Source of the DNA: Gyrodactylus bullatarudis | Taxonomy: Eukaryota > Platyhelminthes > Monogenea > Gyrodactylidea > Gyrodactylidae | DNA: 64,000 bases | Direction: 5' to 3' | NCBI GenBank assembly: GCA_012064415.1 | Contig: SSNU01000071.1 | Span: 391,611 to 455,610, forward strand | Shown: positions 34,250-46,258 of the stretch, in pieces | Layout of the letters: each line of letters opens with the position of its first letter | How positions within the stretch are numbered: position 1 is the first letter of the stretch | Position numbers and translations under genes: made by a program | The notes under the pieces: model-generated | Told to the model about the DNA's origin: nothing | The model's database searches: none | What the model saw: the letters and a program-made list of their open reading frames with translations, nothing else

Positions 34250-34570
34250 GACTCGCATTCAATTTTTAGTCAATGCTATGGACGCTGATCAGTTTAATGC
34301 AATTATTTTTAGTTAACGAGCTACCGATCAATTTTTTATTGGCTGTCTTTGAAGGTTAAGCAGATAGAGTTCAAGTGATTGCATATCTGAAATCTACTGA
34401 ATAAAAAAAACAAAAATTAATTGTGAAAAGAATCATCTTTCTTGAATTAGTAAAGCATCAGATGAATGATAAAATTGAGATATTCACGTATTCCAGGAGA
34501 TTAATAGGTTTCCTTTAGAATTTCCGATAAAAAAAGAATTTTCTGAGCCTCAAATGAATAATGAGTCCCA
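34250..34570. repeat. Dispersed repeat H, copy 1
   Basis: ATGACTCGCATTCAATTTTTAGTC, TGCAATTATTTTTAGTTAACGAG, AGCAGATAGAGTTCAAGTGATTGCAT, ACAAAAATTAATTGTG and CGTATTCCAGGAGATTAATAGGTTTCCT occur in the same order and strand at 43322-43685, with indels. No inverted ends and no long frame seen. Nature unknown. Confidence 0.55.
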
Positions 34571-35529
34571 AATGAGTGGTACGTCTGGAACTTGAAAAGG
34601 ATTGGTAAAGGGAGTTTTTCTTCAGAAATTCACATTTTTCTTATTAAATAACTCCCAGTTTTTGTAAAAGTTTTCTCCGATCTGATCAAACAATCCTTCA
34701 TGCATCACTGCACCTGCATAATTTATTAATTTGTAACAAGAATTTTTCAAAAAAAAAATTTACGCCTTGCGTTTCACTAATGATACTTCTTCTATCAATA
34801 ATCCATCTTGTTTTATGGGAAAAGCTTTCACCCTTTACACTAGCTAATCTTCTCTATATTGAACCTATATTAAGATCAGTGCAGAGAAAGATGGAACTCT
34901 TAATAAGAAGAATTTCTAGTCGGAAAGAGAGCATGAAACTATAAGCTTTTAATTACTACTGTTACCTATCAAGTCTATTATTGGATCTTTGGACAGCTCG
35001 AGTCTGTATAATTTACCAACTAAAAAGTAAGCTGTATTTCAGGTTAGAGGTAATTTTATCTATTGCTTAGCAGTTATCTCCGTGTCTAAGACTAGAATTT
35101 GTTTTTATCAAAAGATATAGAAAATTTTGTGATTTTGGAGAAAAAAACATTTCTTTTCTATGCGAATCCATCATCTTGTAAGCTTATCAATCAGATTAGA
35201 AAGCTTTTCAGACACTCTCTCTGTGTGAGACAAGTTAAGACCAAATTAAAACATTAGCCTTAATTATTCAGAAGCTGACTGTTAACTTAAAAATGTAATT
35301 ATCCAGACTCAAAAGTATGGTCGAGAGGATACTAGAAAAAATAAAACAATCCATCAAACAATGGCCATTCAAAGTGTGAGAAAATAAATTTGTGATAAAT
35401 ATAATCTTGTAGGTCATCTCATCTCAAGTTGGAAATCTATTATTTCTGTGAATAAAATATCAAGTACTCTATCTTTGTAACTTGATATTACGAAATAGAA
35501 ACCAAAGAGTTAGAGTTCACTCTCCCTAT
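34571..35529. other. Stretch without recognisable features
   Basis: AT-rich; no gene or repeat recognised. Confidence 0.35.
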
Positions 35530-35665
35530 TTATGCTGGATTAAATTTGAATTTTTTCGGAATTAAAAAAAATTTTTCTAAACTTATTTTATTATGGAATT
35601 CGAAGAAAAATATTGAATTTTTTGTAAAAAAAAGTAAATTCTCATCTTCATCTAGAGAGGCCATA
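35530..35665. repeat. Foldback family B, right-end fragment
   Basis: TATTATGGAATTCGAAGAAAAATATTGAATTTTTTGTAAAAAAAAGTAAATTCTCATCTTCAT matches the right terminus of B4 (57045-57130). Confidence 0.55.
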
Positions 35666-35939
35666 TTCTCTTTCGAAAATTATTAATGTGTCGAGATAGC
35701 AACTCAGTTGAAGAGATGAAATAATATGATTACATTTTCGAGTGATGGTTACCTACAGAAGAAACTAAAAATTCCTTGGAATCAGAGTGACAGATAACTC
35801 GGAAAAATTATCTGACTGGAAATATTTATTTCTCTTTAAAAAAAAAAATTTGTTTTTGTTTGAAAACATGCCGACTCTGGGATGTTATCACATGTTCTTT
35901 TCTTGAATCAAACTTTTCACTCAACCAGTAATTTTATCT

Positions 35940-36300
35940 ACAGCTATGCTCGATGAATTTGGAAATTCATGATTTTTACAAAATTCTCATCTTTTCATCA
36001 AGCTATCGAAATTTTTGAAAGATTTTTTGATAACTGATTCAAAATGTACACTTTTACTGATTTGAGAAAAAAAATTTTTTGGAAAATTTTAGAGACATTT
36101 TAAAATTCGAGATGGCGCTATTTTTTCATTTTTTTAAACTTTGATATAAATTTTTTGTTGATTTCAAGGTCTGAGAGGAATTAAACGTTATTTTTCAGGA
36201 TCATCATTAGATAAAGAAAATATTTACTCTTATTCATTTTTTTGAAAAAAACACACTATTTACGTGCAAAAGTCTACTTCCTATTTTTCGATCATTTTTA
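35940..36300. repeat. Foldback family C, left half (C1)
   Basis: Begins CAGCTATGCTCGATGAATTTGG, then GAAATTCATGATTTTTACAAAAT and AAAGATTTTTTGATAACTGATTC. It continues with a block beginning AAAATTCGAGATGGCGC, then TTGATTTCAAGGTCTGAGAGGAATTAAACG, and ends near CTTCCTATTTTTCGATCATTTTTA. Its inverse complement forms the right part of C2 at 42190-42585. Terminal words resemble families A and B (ATTCATGATTTTTACAAAA). Confidence 0.6.
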
Positions 36301-36714
36301 CTGCAGGTCCAAAAGTGAGCTTTTATTTTAAACCTGAATTTAATGCGATAATTTTGAATGGGAAAAACTTGATACAGTCGAATCAGTTGTTCTATAAATG
36401 ACTGCAAGAGATAATTTTCATGTCTCTTCTTTTCACTTTTCCTTAACAAACACGTCAGAAAAATTGTCACAAGGAGAGAGAGAGAATTTATATCTTTTGT
36501 CAAAATAACAGAATGCTGATATTCTTTTTGAATTTTGAAGGTGAAATTATTTTTTCAAAAATAAATGTTTTTTTCGCATTCTCTTGACAAACTGCAAACT
36601 TGTAGAATATTTCAACAGTCAGTGTTATCAGCAGGAGAAAATTGCATGTATCCAAGAAACTAGAATATGAGAAATAAAATTTTCAGGTAAAATCATTTGT
36701 TAGACTTGGACGAA
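36301..36714. other. Stretch without recognisable features
   Basis: The minus frame 36234-36503 starts in this stretch and ends inside family C. Nothing recognisable. Confidence 0.35.
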
Positions 36715-37175
36715 AAATCACTCATTGATATGATAAAATACATTTAAACATCATCTCACCAAACCTCGATTCAAAATACCTTAATAATAATGAAACACAA
36801 TAGTGAAAGCCTACCAAACTTTTTATCAAAATTGAAAAATGAGAGAAAATGCATTTTTGACAACTGAGAAAAAAATCAACGGAAAAACTGACAGCAAGTT
36901 CAAAAGATGCGAAGGACCGCTTCAAAACTGTGACTAGAGACGCAAGGCAACACTTCAAATAGAGGATTATTGACTTTCCATATCTGACCAAAATAAAATT
37001 TAATAGGATTTAAGTCATTTAGAACCGTTTGATCATCAATCTGGCCAGTTGCATGAAATTCATCACAAAAAGAGACATTTAGTAGAGGTAGGAAATTATT
37101 TAATTTGGGCCAGAATCTAATCCAGTTCCTTCCACAGGATTCTAATGGTGTAAAGAGTAGAAAATTAGACCGCAA
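36715..37175 (-). repeat. Repeat complex: family D left end plus the conserved block with a 96-codon open frame
   Basis: 36715-36800 resembles the left arm of D. The minus-strand frame 37190-36900 (96 codons) covers the block shared with 16068-16228. It reads P-L-E-S-C-G-R-N-W-I-R-F-W-P-K-L, then C-D-E-F-H-A-T-G-Q-I-D-D-Q-T-V-L-N-D-L-N-P, then F-G-Q-I-W-K-V-N-N-P-L-F-E-V-L. Compared with the other copy the few changes in the shared coding part are silent. It looks like a piece of a former mobile-element protein, but I cannot name the family. The overlapping minus frame 36722-36991 is a shadow. Confidence 0.4.
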
Positions 37176-37271
37176 GGGATTCGTTTTCATTTCATCGATG
37201 TTTAAAAGCCCTTAGTCTCTTTGTCATTGAGAAAAATTACTGCAAAACAAGAAGGGGCAAATTTTCTATAG

Positions 37272-37600
37272 ATTAGGCCCGAATTTCGCTAAAAATACTT
37301 CTTAATGCTTCTGTAATAAAAAGATAAACAAAATTTCAAAAATTTTCAAATATAAAACGTTTTTTTAATGTTTTATTTTCATAGTTTCAACTTGAATTCA
37401 CATTATTTCTTACAAAAAGTGCAAAAATGTTTTTTTAATAGTTATCTTCCATGAATATTATCGGTCAAAAAACGTTTTAAATTTGAAAATTTTCACAATT
37501 TTGTTTATCTCATTCCAGAAGCATGGGAAGGTATTTTGAAGCGAAATTTGGAGGGAAATTATTAAAATACTTGAAGATTAAATTTATCATATCGATTAGT
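37272..37600. repeat. Foldback family D, copy D2
   Basis: AAAATTTTCAAATATAAAACGTTTTT, AATGTTTTATTTT, CTTACAAAAAGTGCAAAAATG and CATTCCAGAAGCATGGGAAGGTATTTTGAAGCGAAATTTGGAGGGAAATT run parallel to D1. Between the conserved block and D2 there are about 95 extra bases compared with the 16-kb locus. The plus frame 37523-37756 starts inside the arm and is not a gene. Confidence 0.6.
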
Positions 37601-40417
37601 AATTCAAGTAAGTTATTCGGTGAATTCAAGTTATTTTTTTTTAATTTCCAAATTCAACTCAATTTTGTGCCTATAATCTACCCCAATTCAGATGCAGTGG
37701 ATCCAAAGTGTAAAAATTCAACAAACATATTCACTATCCTTACATTCCAGCGATAACGTAGCCAGATTTAGGTGAATTTCCTTCCTATTCTAATTTCAGA
37801 TTGGGAGAATTTCCAGGTACTTTGGTTTCTTTTTCTTAAACACTTCTGGATTATTCTATAATTTCGAGAATTTATTTACTAGAATATCTGGTCAGAAAAA
37901 ATATTTCAAGCATAATTTTTTTGTGGGTTTAAGGATGAAAATAAGGCTAACTGCTAAGAGATGAATCTGATTGAATATTTTTAGCCAGTAATATTATGCG
38001 TACGTATGTATTATAGACAGATATAGATGGATCAACATAGTGAACTTCTCTCCCTCTATAGACGTTTGTCTGTGTCTCAGACTATTCCTTTCGTTTACTC
38101 CAGTGTCTTTTCTGAGTGAAGGATTGTTTCCCTCCAAAGGAATTAGCTCACTCTTGAGATCAGCTGTAGCATAGCTTAGCTCTCACTGTATTTCATTTTT
38201 CTCAAATTTTTTCCCTTGGTCTCTCTAACTTGCTGTTGATTTCATTCATTTTCCCTACATTCTACCCAGAGAGCCAATTTCATGGCCCCGAGGGACTTGG
38301 ATGAGAAGAAAAAATGATAATTAACAACTCATTTTCTGTTCAAGTTGAAGAAAAATATTCAAAGATTATTAATTAACTTGCAAGGTTAGAAAAGTAAAAA
38401 TTCACGAGCTTCTCCTGTTGATTGACAATTTTTTTTAATTTTTGATCCTCCAGAAACAATATGAAATTATCAATGATTTTGAATTTTTCATTTCTTCCCA
38501 GACGAAAATTAATTAATACAATAAAAGAGGAATGTAAAAAACGATTTCATCTGAAAGCTATTTACGAGTTCTTGAAAGTTTGAGAAAAATACTTGATTGA
38601 ATACCCTTTATTATTTATCTGAGATTTTTATACATTTAACATTTATAAGTGTGTTCACAGGCTATTTTCAATGAATTGTAGAAAATAAACGGAGGTTCTG
38701 GCCTAGATGGAGGTTCCATTTGACTTTCTTATGGAATTGCTATTCTGATTTCAATGGTCATTGTAATAACTACATTTAGCTTGTCGGTTAAAAGAACAGT
38801 AGTTCAATGAATAGTGCAGCACCTATACTTACAAAGATAATCTAGACCATTTTGCTCAATGTTACAACAATAAAACTCTCAGAGAATTTAGAAATAATTC
38901 AAGTATACATCTTTGCTAGACAAATTCGGATTACTTCTATATGCTCTGGCGTGACGATGAGATCCATTTGTAAGCTGTAAGACTCAGCAACATGGGCTAA
39001 TCCACTGCCGGATAAGCCCTAGTACAAAAAAATTCTATGCAATTAATTTCTCAAAAGATGAAAACGTATTTTCAAGTTTAAAAGTTATCTGCACTGGAAA
39101 TTCTTGTAGAAATCCTGGATGAGAAGAACTTTATCAAATAATTAAAATTATTCAATTTCTTTATATGTAAATGAGCTTCCGGATAAACTTTTACTGAACG
39201 CCAAAAAAATATTAGATTATCTCATAAGAAATACTCGAAATAGAGCGCAATGTTCTTTTTGGTTCGTTAATTTTCTTTTCTAATCCCCATGACAAATCGA
39301 TCGGGTGAATTTTAATTTGAGAAAAACAATTTCAATTTACTTTCTGGTCAGTGAAAACAAATTGATTTGTATCCCTTTGAATGTACATTTTCTCCCTCTA
39401 TTTCGCTCTGATTATTCACAAATAAATATCCATATGCCATGTCTCTCTGCTCAGTTTTTTTACCTCGAGGGATAATGTATAATTTCCTATGGAAAAATTT
39501 CCAGCATGCAATCTTTCATATTTCCAGTATTATTTAGAGAGATTTTGGACGATACTTTTTTATCCTTTCTTCTTATTCTTCTAATTTCATGAGGAGAACG
39601 ACTACTCAGTCCAGTCCAGCTCTATGCGTATCACTGCTCAACTGACCCATTCTAATCTTGCGTCTTTTTCAGTCATTGCTTAATTCTGTACTGAATTTTT
39701 ATTTGAAAATGATGACGAAGACTTTTAATAATGATAACGAGGAAGTAAACCAGAAAATCACGCATCCTGAATTTTGAGTTATCTCAAAATGATAAACAAA
39801 ATTTTATGAATAATGGATTTGTTTAGAAGAAGAAAAAAATTATCAAAATCAATTTGAAAGCACAAATTGCGATAGACTCAGTTCTTCCTTTGCATAGTTC
39901 ATGCATACAGTATTCAGAGTGTTTAGTCAACTCTTATTGTTTAATCTCTATGGTAATTCTTCTGACTCACATGTATGTATTTCCTATTGCGTGAAAAGGA
40001 AACAAAGTTAACCTACTCAAACATTTTTCCAACGCACATATTATATACAAAAACTTATTTCCTGAGAAATTTCAAAAAAATATAGAGAAAATAGGTAAGA
40101 GGATATCTATTCTTCAGAATATTACACAAGAATGTATTCCATTCCCAAGGCTCGGCTTAGATGAACATATTCTGAGGTGTGGGAAGCGAGCCATCAACTG
40201 AATTAATCAATTTTAAAGACTAAATTGAAAAAAATCAAGAATAACCTCGAGTACGCATTGAGTACTCATTCGTAAATGCGCAGCTTACGACTGTCAGAAA
40301 GTGATCAAGGTAAGAGGTCAAAAGAGACAGAAAAAATCGTTCATCGACAAGTGAAAAATGAATGAGTAATCTATCTGAACAAAATAATTAATTCCAAATA
40401 GTTTAAGCTACTTTTAT
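37601..40417. other. 2.8-kb stretch, nothing recognised
   Basis: AT-rich, several polypyrimidine patches (38040-38280). I see no coding region, repeat or RNA gene. Confidence 0.4.
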
Positions 40418-40625
40418 GATTTTTACGAAATTCTCATCTTTTGCATCAAGAAATAGAATTTGATAAAAAAATTTTAGAATCATGAGGCCCATTTTTACGA
40501 TTTGAAGAAGACAAAATTGGAAAAAATCTATTTTCAAGAATCTCACAGAGTTCAAAGTGAGAGAGTGATCAAAAGTAGATTCTTAAAGTCACGATTAGAC
40601 AAGAAATATTAAAATTTTTAGAATT
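40418..40625. repeat. Foldback family A, left-end fragment A4
   Basis: ATGATTTTTACGAAATTCTCATC, CATCAAGAAATAGAATTTGAT, AAAGTGAGAGAGTGATCAAAAGTAGATTC and CACGATTAGACAAG follow the left arm of family A; the right half is absent. Confidence 0.6.
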
Positions 40626-40734
40626 ACCCCAGTATCTTGATAAATGAGGTATTACAAAAGGTTTAGTTTTCACCTAATTTGCTTACATTGAAATTTGGAT
40701 TCAATCGTACTTTAAGCACATGAGAAGTAAAGCT

Positions 40735-41392
40735 AATTGATATGAAGTTGGGTTGTATCTATCGATGTTTTTACAAGAATTCGATCCTACATGTTGCCTT
40801 TTTCTACGATTTAAAGAAAAAAATTCTGAAAAAAATTATTTTTATGAAAAATATGGCCACTTTTCAAACTTTAACTTATCGCCGAATTTTGAACTGAAAA
40901 TTTTTATTTATTTGAAAGTTGAAGGGTGATCAAAAGAGTTCTTTCAAGATCAGGATTAGACAAGAATTCAACTGATTCTTATCTGAGGCGTAGCCTTATT
41001 ATCGTTTGGTAGCTGGAATTCGACTTCTTGATCATTTTCACTACTTGAAAATCAATGAAATTTCGATAATTCAAAATCTCTTGAAAATGGGGTGACTGTC
41101 GATAACTTGACGGTGCTAGTCAGCTTTCTTGTCTAATCTTGATCATGAAAAAACTCTTTCGATCAGCCTCCAACTCTCAAATCAATAAAAAATTTTAGTT
41201 CAAACTTCGAAAAATGAGATTTTTAAAAATTTGAAAAATGGCCATATTTTTCATAAAAATAATTTTTTTTCAGAATAAGCAGGATTCCAAAAATTCTTTA
41301 ACAAATTCCAATTCTTGTTAAAAACATCGAGATCTCTGTAAAAACCATAAATTCCCAACATCGTATCAACCAACTTTAATTCTAGTTGTCAG
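40735..41392. repeat. Foldback family A, diverged copy A5
   Basis: Complete but diverged inverted-repeat copy. The left half has GAAAAATATGGCCACTTTTCAAAC, GGTGATCAAAAGAGTTC and CAGGATTAGACAAG; the right half has CTTGTCTAATCTTGATC, CGATCAGCCTCCAACTCTCAAATCAATAAAAA and AAAATGGCCATATTTTTC. It ends AAACCATAAATTCCCAACATCGTATCAACCAAC. The centre keeps CCACTACTTGAAAATCAATGAAATTTCGAT-like core words. Confidence 0.65.
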
Positions 41393-42189
41393 GGAAATGG
41401 CAATTTTCTATACTCTCACGAATTGTCCAAGCAGGAAATATCAACTTTCTCTCTTTATCAATCGTACAGTTGTGATATTTGAATAAGGACTCTTGTAAGC
41501 AAGACAAAATGTATTTCCGATTTTTAATCTCTCTTACACTTCATCTAGAGATAACTTTAATTCTCTCAGTGTTGAACATGAATATGAGTTAAAGTGCAAA
41601 CTCAATCATGTTCTTTGAATAATTTCTTTTACTTCTTTAATATAAATTTAATATCAATTAAGAATAATCAAGAAAAAAATTTACAAGCTCAGAAATTGAG
41701 ATCTGAAATAAAAACTAGATTGGAGTTAATTTTATCTTGAAGCAGTTCCATAGGAATGAAACAGAAAAGGACTCTAATTGATAAAGTTTAAAAAACACAA
41801 TTCTAATAATCTATTCCATTATAATAATGATTAAAATTTTTATGTAAAAAATAATTTATAGTCGATATCGACTTGTGATTTTTATCAAGATCTCAACACA
41901 ATGGTCCCTCAACATGGTAAGGTTCGAAAAAGATGAGCTTAAAGCATTTCCAAATACAATTCCAAGCCTATTTTCGTGTTCTGATAATGTCCCTGCATCA
42001 GATCAAGAACATCTTAAGATATAGAGCAGTTCTCTGAATGTTTTTGCTGGTAATCGCTATATCTGACCTCTATTGATCCAGAATAACAGATTTTCATTTC
42101 TCTCTTACTATGAATTCAACAAAAGTTTTTAACTCAAACCTCTAAGGTGCTTATACCAGGACGATTCGCCAGGCAGCTAATAGGAGGAT
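41393..42189. other. Stretch without recognisable features
   Basis: AT-rich; nothing coding or repetitive recognised. Confidence 0.35.
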
Positions 42190-42585
42190 AATTTGGTGCC
42201 CATAAAGTAAAGCTATTCTCGATGAATTTTTGAAATTCATGATTTTTACAAAAATCTAAGGTTTCAAAAATTTTGAAAGAGATTCTTGCGAAAATCTACT
42301 TTCTATTTTTCGATCATTTTTAATCCTTGAAAATTGATAAATTATGATCCTGAAAAACAGTGTTTGATTCCTCTTAGACCTTGAAATCAACAAAAAATTT
42401 ATATCAAAGTTTAAAAAATGAAAAAATTGCGCTAGCTCGAATTTCAAAATGTCTCCAAAAATTTTCAAAAAAATAATTTTTTTTCTCAAATCAGTAAAAG
42501 TATACATTTTGAATCAGTTACCAAAAAATCTTTCAAATATATTGAAAAGAAATTTTGTAAAATTCATCGAGAATAGCTGTGGTAT
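42190..42585. repeat. Foldback family C, internally deleted copy C2
   Basis: Starts AGCTATTCTCGATGAATTTT, GAAATTCATGATTTTTACAAAA. It jumps to the centre (CTTTCTATTTTTCGATCATTTTTAA) and then carries the full inverse complement of the C1 left half, ending ATTCATCGAGAATAGCTG. So the left arm is deleted and the right arm complete; both termini are present. The minus frame 42256-42507 is a by-product. Confidence 0.65.
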
Positions 42586-43321
42586 TTTGCTGTATTGTTT
42601 CCCCTTGTGATCGCTCACTAATTTGTCAGTGTTGGACCAGATCTGTTTTTACAAATCACAAGTTAATGTTGCCTCAAGAGTTTCTGGTTTGTTTTTCCAG
42701 AAAGGGTATTAAATCGAGAAGTTATTTCCAAATGAATTAATTATAAAACAACTGAATTGAATAAATTTCAAGAAAATCCTTCAATAATAAAAATAGAAAT
42801 ATCCCTTTTGAAGATAACCAAAGAGAAATCTCTTATTGATTCAACTTTTTTACTTGAAAATTAAAAAAAATTCTAGACATTCTTTTTCTATTCTCATAGT
42901 TACCCTCGCACAGTGGTAAGAAGTATATGTATATATTTGTCTCTGCCTTTTGAAAATTTCATATAAATACATATTCAATATATCATAAATATATCGTCTT
43001 ATATTATTAGAAGAAGAGGGATCATATAGAGAGAAGAATTGGGTTCCCTCTCCCCGAAAATATTTTCAGTATCAATACTCTCAAATGCTTCCAGTCTCTA
43101 AAATAAAAATTCATTCATAAAATTTATACTCTACATTATTATTAATATTGGAATTATTATTATTGCTAGCCAGTATGAGCTGGGTGGGATCACGTTCAGA
43201 GAATACAAACTAACTGGGAAAGTAAAATCTTCAAAGCTAGCTAATTATAATGAGAGAAGACATGAAAATTTCAAGACTGATCGTAAAATAGTATTCAAAT
43301 TTTGAAAAAAGTCAACGGGAT
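42586..43321. other. Stretch without recognisable features
   Basis: AT-rich; no gene or repeat recognised. Confidence 0.35.
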
Positions 43322-43685
43322 GACTCGCATTCAATCTTTTGTCTATCCTATGTGAATGCAATTATTTTTAAGTTATCGATCAAAAATTTACCCATATTTT
43401 GATCCAAAAACAGGTTATCTTTGTAGATATAGCAGATAGAGTTTAAGCGATTGCATGATTGAATTCTACAGGCATGATTACTTGATAAAAGTTATCTTAC
43501 TTTCTACCTATGACCCTGGGAAGTAGGTTTTCAAAAATAAAACAAAAATTAATTTTGTATAACACGATTTTGACAAATGATATAGCCAAGTTCTTTGCGT
43601 ATTCCAGGAGATTTATAAATTTCCTATCGAATGGGAAGTATCAAATAAAGTATTTTCTAAGGTTTAAATAAATAGTGAGTTGGTA
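43322..43685. repeat. Dispersed repeat H, copy 2
   Basis: Collinear with 34250-34570 (ATGACTCGCATTCAAT, AGCAGATAGAGTTTAAGCGATTGCAT, ACAAAAATTAATTTTG, CGTATTCCAGGAGATTTATAAATTTCCT), with an insert of about 60 bp around 43480-43530. Confidence 0.55.
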
Positions 43686-43974
43686 TAATGATATGTGATA
43701 GAAATAACCAAGGGTTGAGTGATAATATTGGGAAATTTACGCTCACAGTATCAATGAGTATTTACTGACACAGTATCATTTAGTGTTATTTTTTCTAAAT
43801 ATATTCATCATACTACTGATATTTTTCAAGTATAAACTCGGCAATATTTTGGATTTTCAACATCAGTGTTGCTATATTTTTTGTATAAATAATATAGAGT
43901 TATATAAAGCTTTAGGTATTTTGAAATTAGTATGCGAAATATTTTTTTTCTACAAGTTTAGTGTATATTATTAA

Positions 43975-44068
43975 TATATATGTTACCGTTAATCTTGCTA
44001 CTCTTGATAGTCTTAAGACTATCAGGTAGTCTTATTCTCAAGAGTAACAAGATTAACGGTAACATATA
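43975..44068. repeat. Hairpin family G, full copy
   Basis: 94-bp near-perfect palindrome: ATATATGTTACCGTTAATCTTG on the left returns as CAAGATTAACGGTAACATATAT on the right. The inner ACTCTTGA / TCAAGAGT and GATAGTCTTAAGACTATC also pair. It folds into one long hairpin with a small asymmetric interior part. Fragments lie at 24703-24738, 28226-28375 and 45290-45330. Probably a very short MITE. Confidence 0.8.
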
Positions 44069-44144
44069 TATTTGACTCGATTCTCTTTTCTACAGCATAG
44101 AATATAATTGTAATATAAAGTAGTGAATTAATAAGGTTGTTACA

Positions 44145-44335
44145 AAATGCTCAATTTTTCGATATCTTTCGTGATTGTAAAAGTCAATTTTTGATCACTT
44201 TGAAATCAAAAAGTTGGGAATCTGGCGCCAACTCGAGATTTGGTATAATTCTCTTAAGAATAGATTTTTTCAAAATTTTTCTCCTCCATATCGTTAAAGT
44301 GCGTTTTTTTTTTAAATTTCGATCCAACCGAGTTT
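44145..44335. repeat. Foldback family A, right-half fragment A6
   Basis: AAAAGTCAATTTTTGATCACTTTGAAATCAA, GGGAATCTGGCGCCAACTCGAGATTTGG and TTTTCAAAATTTTTCTCC ... TATCGTTAAAGTGCG match the right half of family A. The plus frame 44137-44337 lies on it and is not a gene. Confidence 0.55.
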
Positions 44336-45915
44336 AGGGAATCACCTCTCTAAAAGTCTGCAGGCTCACACAAGTTCTATAGTACCACAATCACAGACGT
44401 AGAGATTTTTCTGATTCTCTTCGATTCTTGCTAATCTCCAACATCACCTCTATCGTATCCTTAACCTCTTCAATCCATACCTACATTTTGGAAGGAACAT
44501 TCTCAGAGATACTTTCATACACTTGGCTATTGATATAATGATCAAGTAACATCATTTATTTAACTTGAAATTCACAATACAGTTTATATAAAATTTCTGA
44601 TGGGTTGAAAAACGTCCCTGATTTAAAACTTTGTTCATTATTGGATGATGTCGAAATACTCTAAGGTTAATTCTGTCATATTGATGAGCGAGTTTATGGT
44701 AGTTTTGGAAAAAAATCTATTACACACCAGTCAATTCTAAAAAAATATCTAATAGAAATATCCTCATAACCCAATTTTTCTCATACATAAATATCTGGAA
44801 AAAATTCCCTCTTTTCAATAAATGCTATCATTATCAACGATAATAATACTAATAACAGTATATACTACTAATGATAAAATATTGAATATATAAATAGATG
44901 GAGAAAAAGTGGATAATGGACTCTCCCATTGCTCCTATTGCTCATTACAAGAGATGGATGAGTAGAAATGGATCCAGTTTTTGACCTCTTAATATGAAAA
45001 AAAAATTTCATTCATATTCTTTTTTTTACTACGCAGTTCATCTTCATTATAATAATATCCATTCAATGTTTCTTGTATTTTCATATATACTGCTGCTGGT
45101 ATAATGAATTTGTGTCCTTTCAAGAATGTTATGATTCCCCCATTATTATCTACTCTCCTGAAAATGAGATCCTGCAGAATTCTTATTTTCAGAAAAATTT
45201 TACAATCTCAATCTATCTCATTCAAGAATTCCTTCTCGCTAGCAATACTTATGATTCTCTTGATGTAGCCTACTGTGATTAAAACTACATTAGTCTTAAG
45301 ATTAACAAGATTAACGGTAGTATATAAACGTATTCTGTGCAAATATATAATTTGTATTTTTTTCGTATTTCTTTTCATGAATTTTTGTTTAGCAATTCCA
45401 AAAAATGATTTTGAATAAAAAGTCTCGAATGAGACCGCACGTTTGGTCTATCCAAAGAATTATTGGCAAACCAGCTGGTCACAAAGAATAAAGAACTCCA
45501 CTTATTTTCCTATTACAGTATTCTTTAAATTTTGGCTGAATTGCAACGCTAATAGCTATATAAATGGTCAGTCCTCTTTTGTATAGATACGAGAACACTG
45601 ATGCGTACTTTCTTGTTTTGTTTCTCTGTTTTCCAATTTAACTTCAAAAAAAGGTATAAACCGTCATAAAAAACACTGGCAATTTACACAATTTTCATAC
45701 TTTATTCGACGGTATTTGAAAATTGTCATAAAATGTACTGCATGACTGATGTTGGCGACTTTATTACTCCATTTTATTGGACTTGGAATATATATTTTTA
45801 TGACAAACCTGTGCAATTTCTAAAGTACATTTTTAATTTAAAAGTACCAAAGAAAAATAACCCTATTGAGCACATTATTTTGTATTCTTCAGTATTTTTT
45901 AGCAACTATTTTTCA
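44336..45915. other. Stretch with a family G fragment, no gene recognised
   Basis: At 45290-45330 TTAGTCTTAAGATTAACAAGATTAACGGTAGTATATA is a G-family half-copy. Plus frames 43783-43974, 45073-45282 and 45733-46038 are hydrophobic or AT-driven without family motifs. Confidence 0.35.
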
Positions 45916-46258
45916 TATCTTTTAAACTTTGAGTTGAAAATTTTTGTTGATTTCAAAGTGTATTTTACAGGAATGCCAATAGTCAAAGAAACCTATTATC
46001 ACTATTTAAATTTAGATAGAACTATCAATTTCAGCTAACCTCGGAAGTAAAAATGGTCAAAATCACAATGGCGCTCGATCTCAACACGCTATTTTGAGAT
46101 TTAAAATGTGCCATATTTTCCTTGAAAGTTGATTTTTTCAAAAATTATTTTTCGTTTAAGTGGGCCTCATCATCTAGATTCTAAGAAATCTTGATGAAAA
46201 AATTGTGTAAAGTTCATAAATTTCCATCTTCCTATTAGCTTCTAGCTTTATAGATCAG
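45916..46258. repeat. Foldback family A, copy A7
   Basis: TTTAAACTTTGAGTTGAAAATTTTTGTTGATTTCAAAGTG through CATATTTTCCTTGAAAG, GTGGGCCTCATCATCTAGATTC to TTCATAAATTTCCATCTTCC ... TAGCTTCTAGCTTTA. The right half is complete and the left arm shortened. Confidence 0.6.

Noticed and set aside
36900..37190. L-N-P-I resembling the S-P-D-L-N-P-I-E of Tc1 transposases
   Set aside because: The surrounding residues do not fit a DDE domain, the glutamate is missing and spacing to any other acidic residue is wrong.
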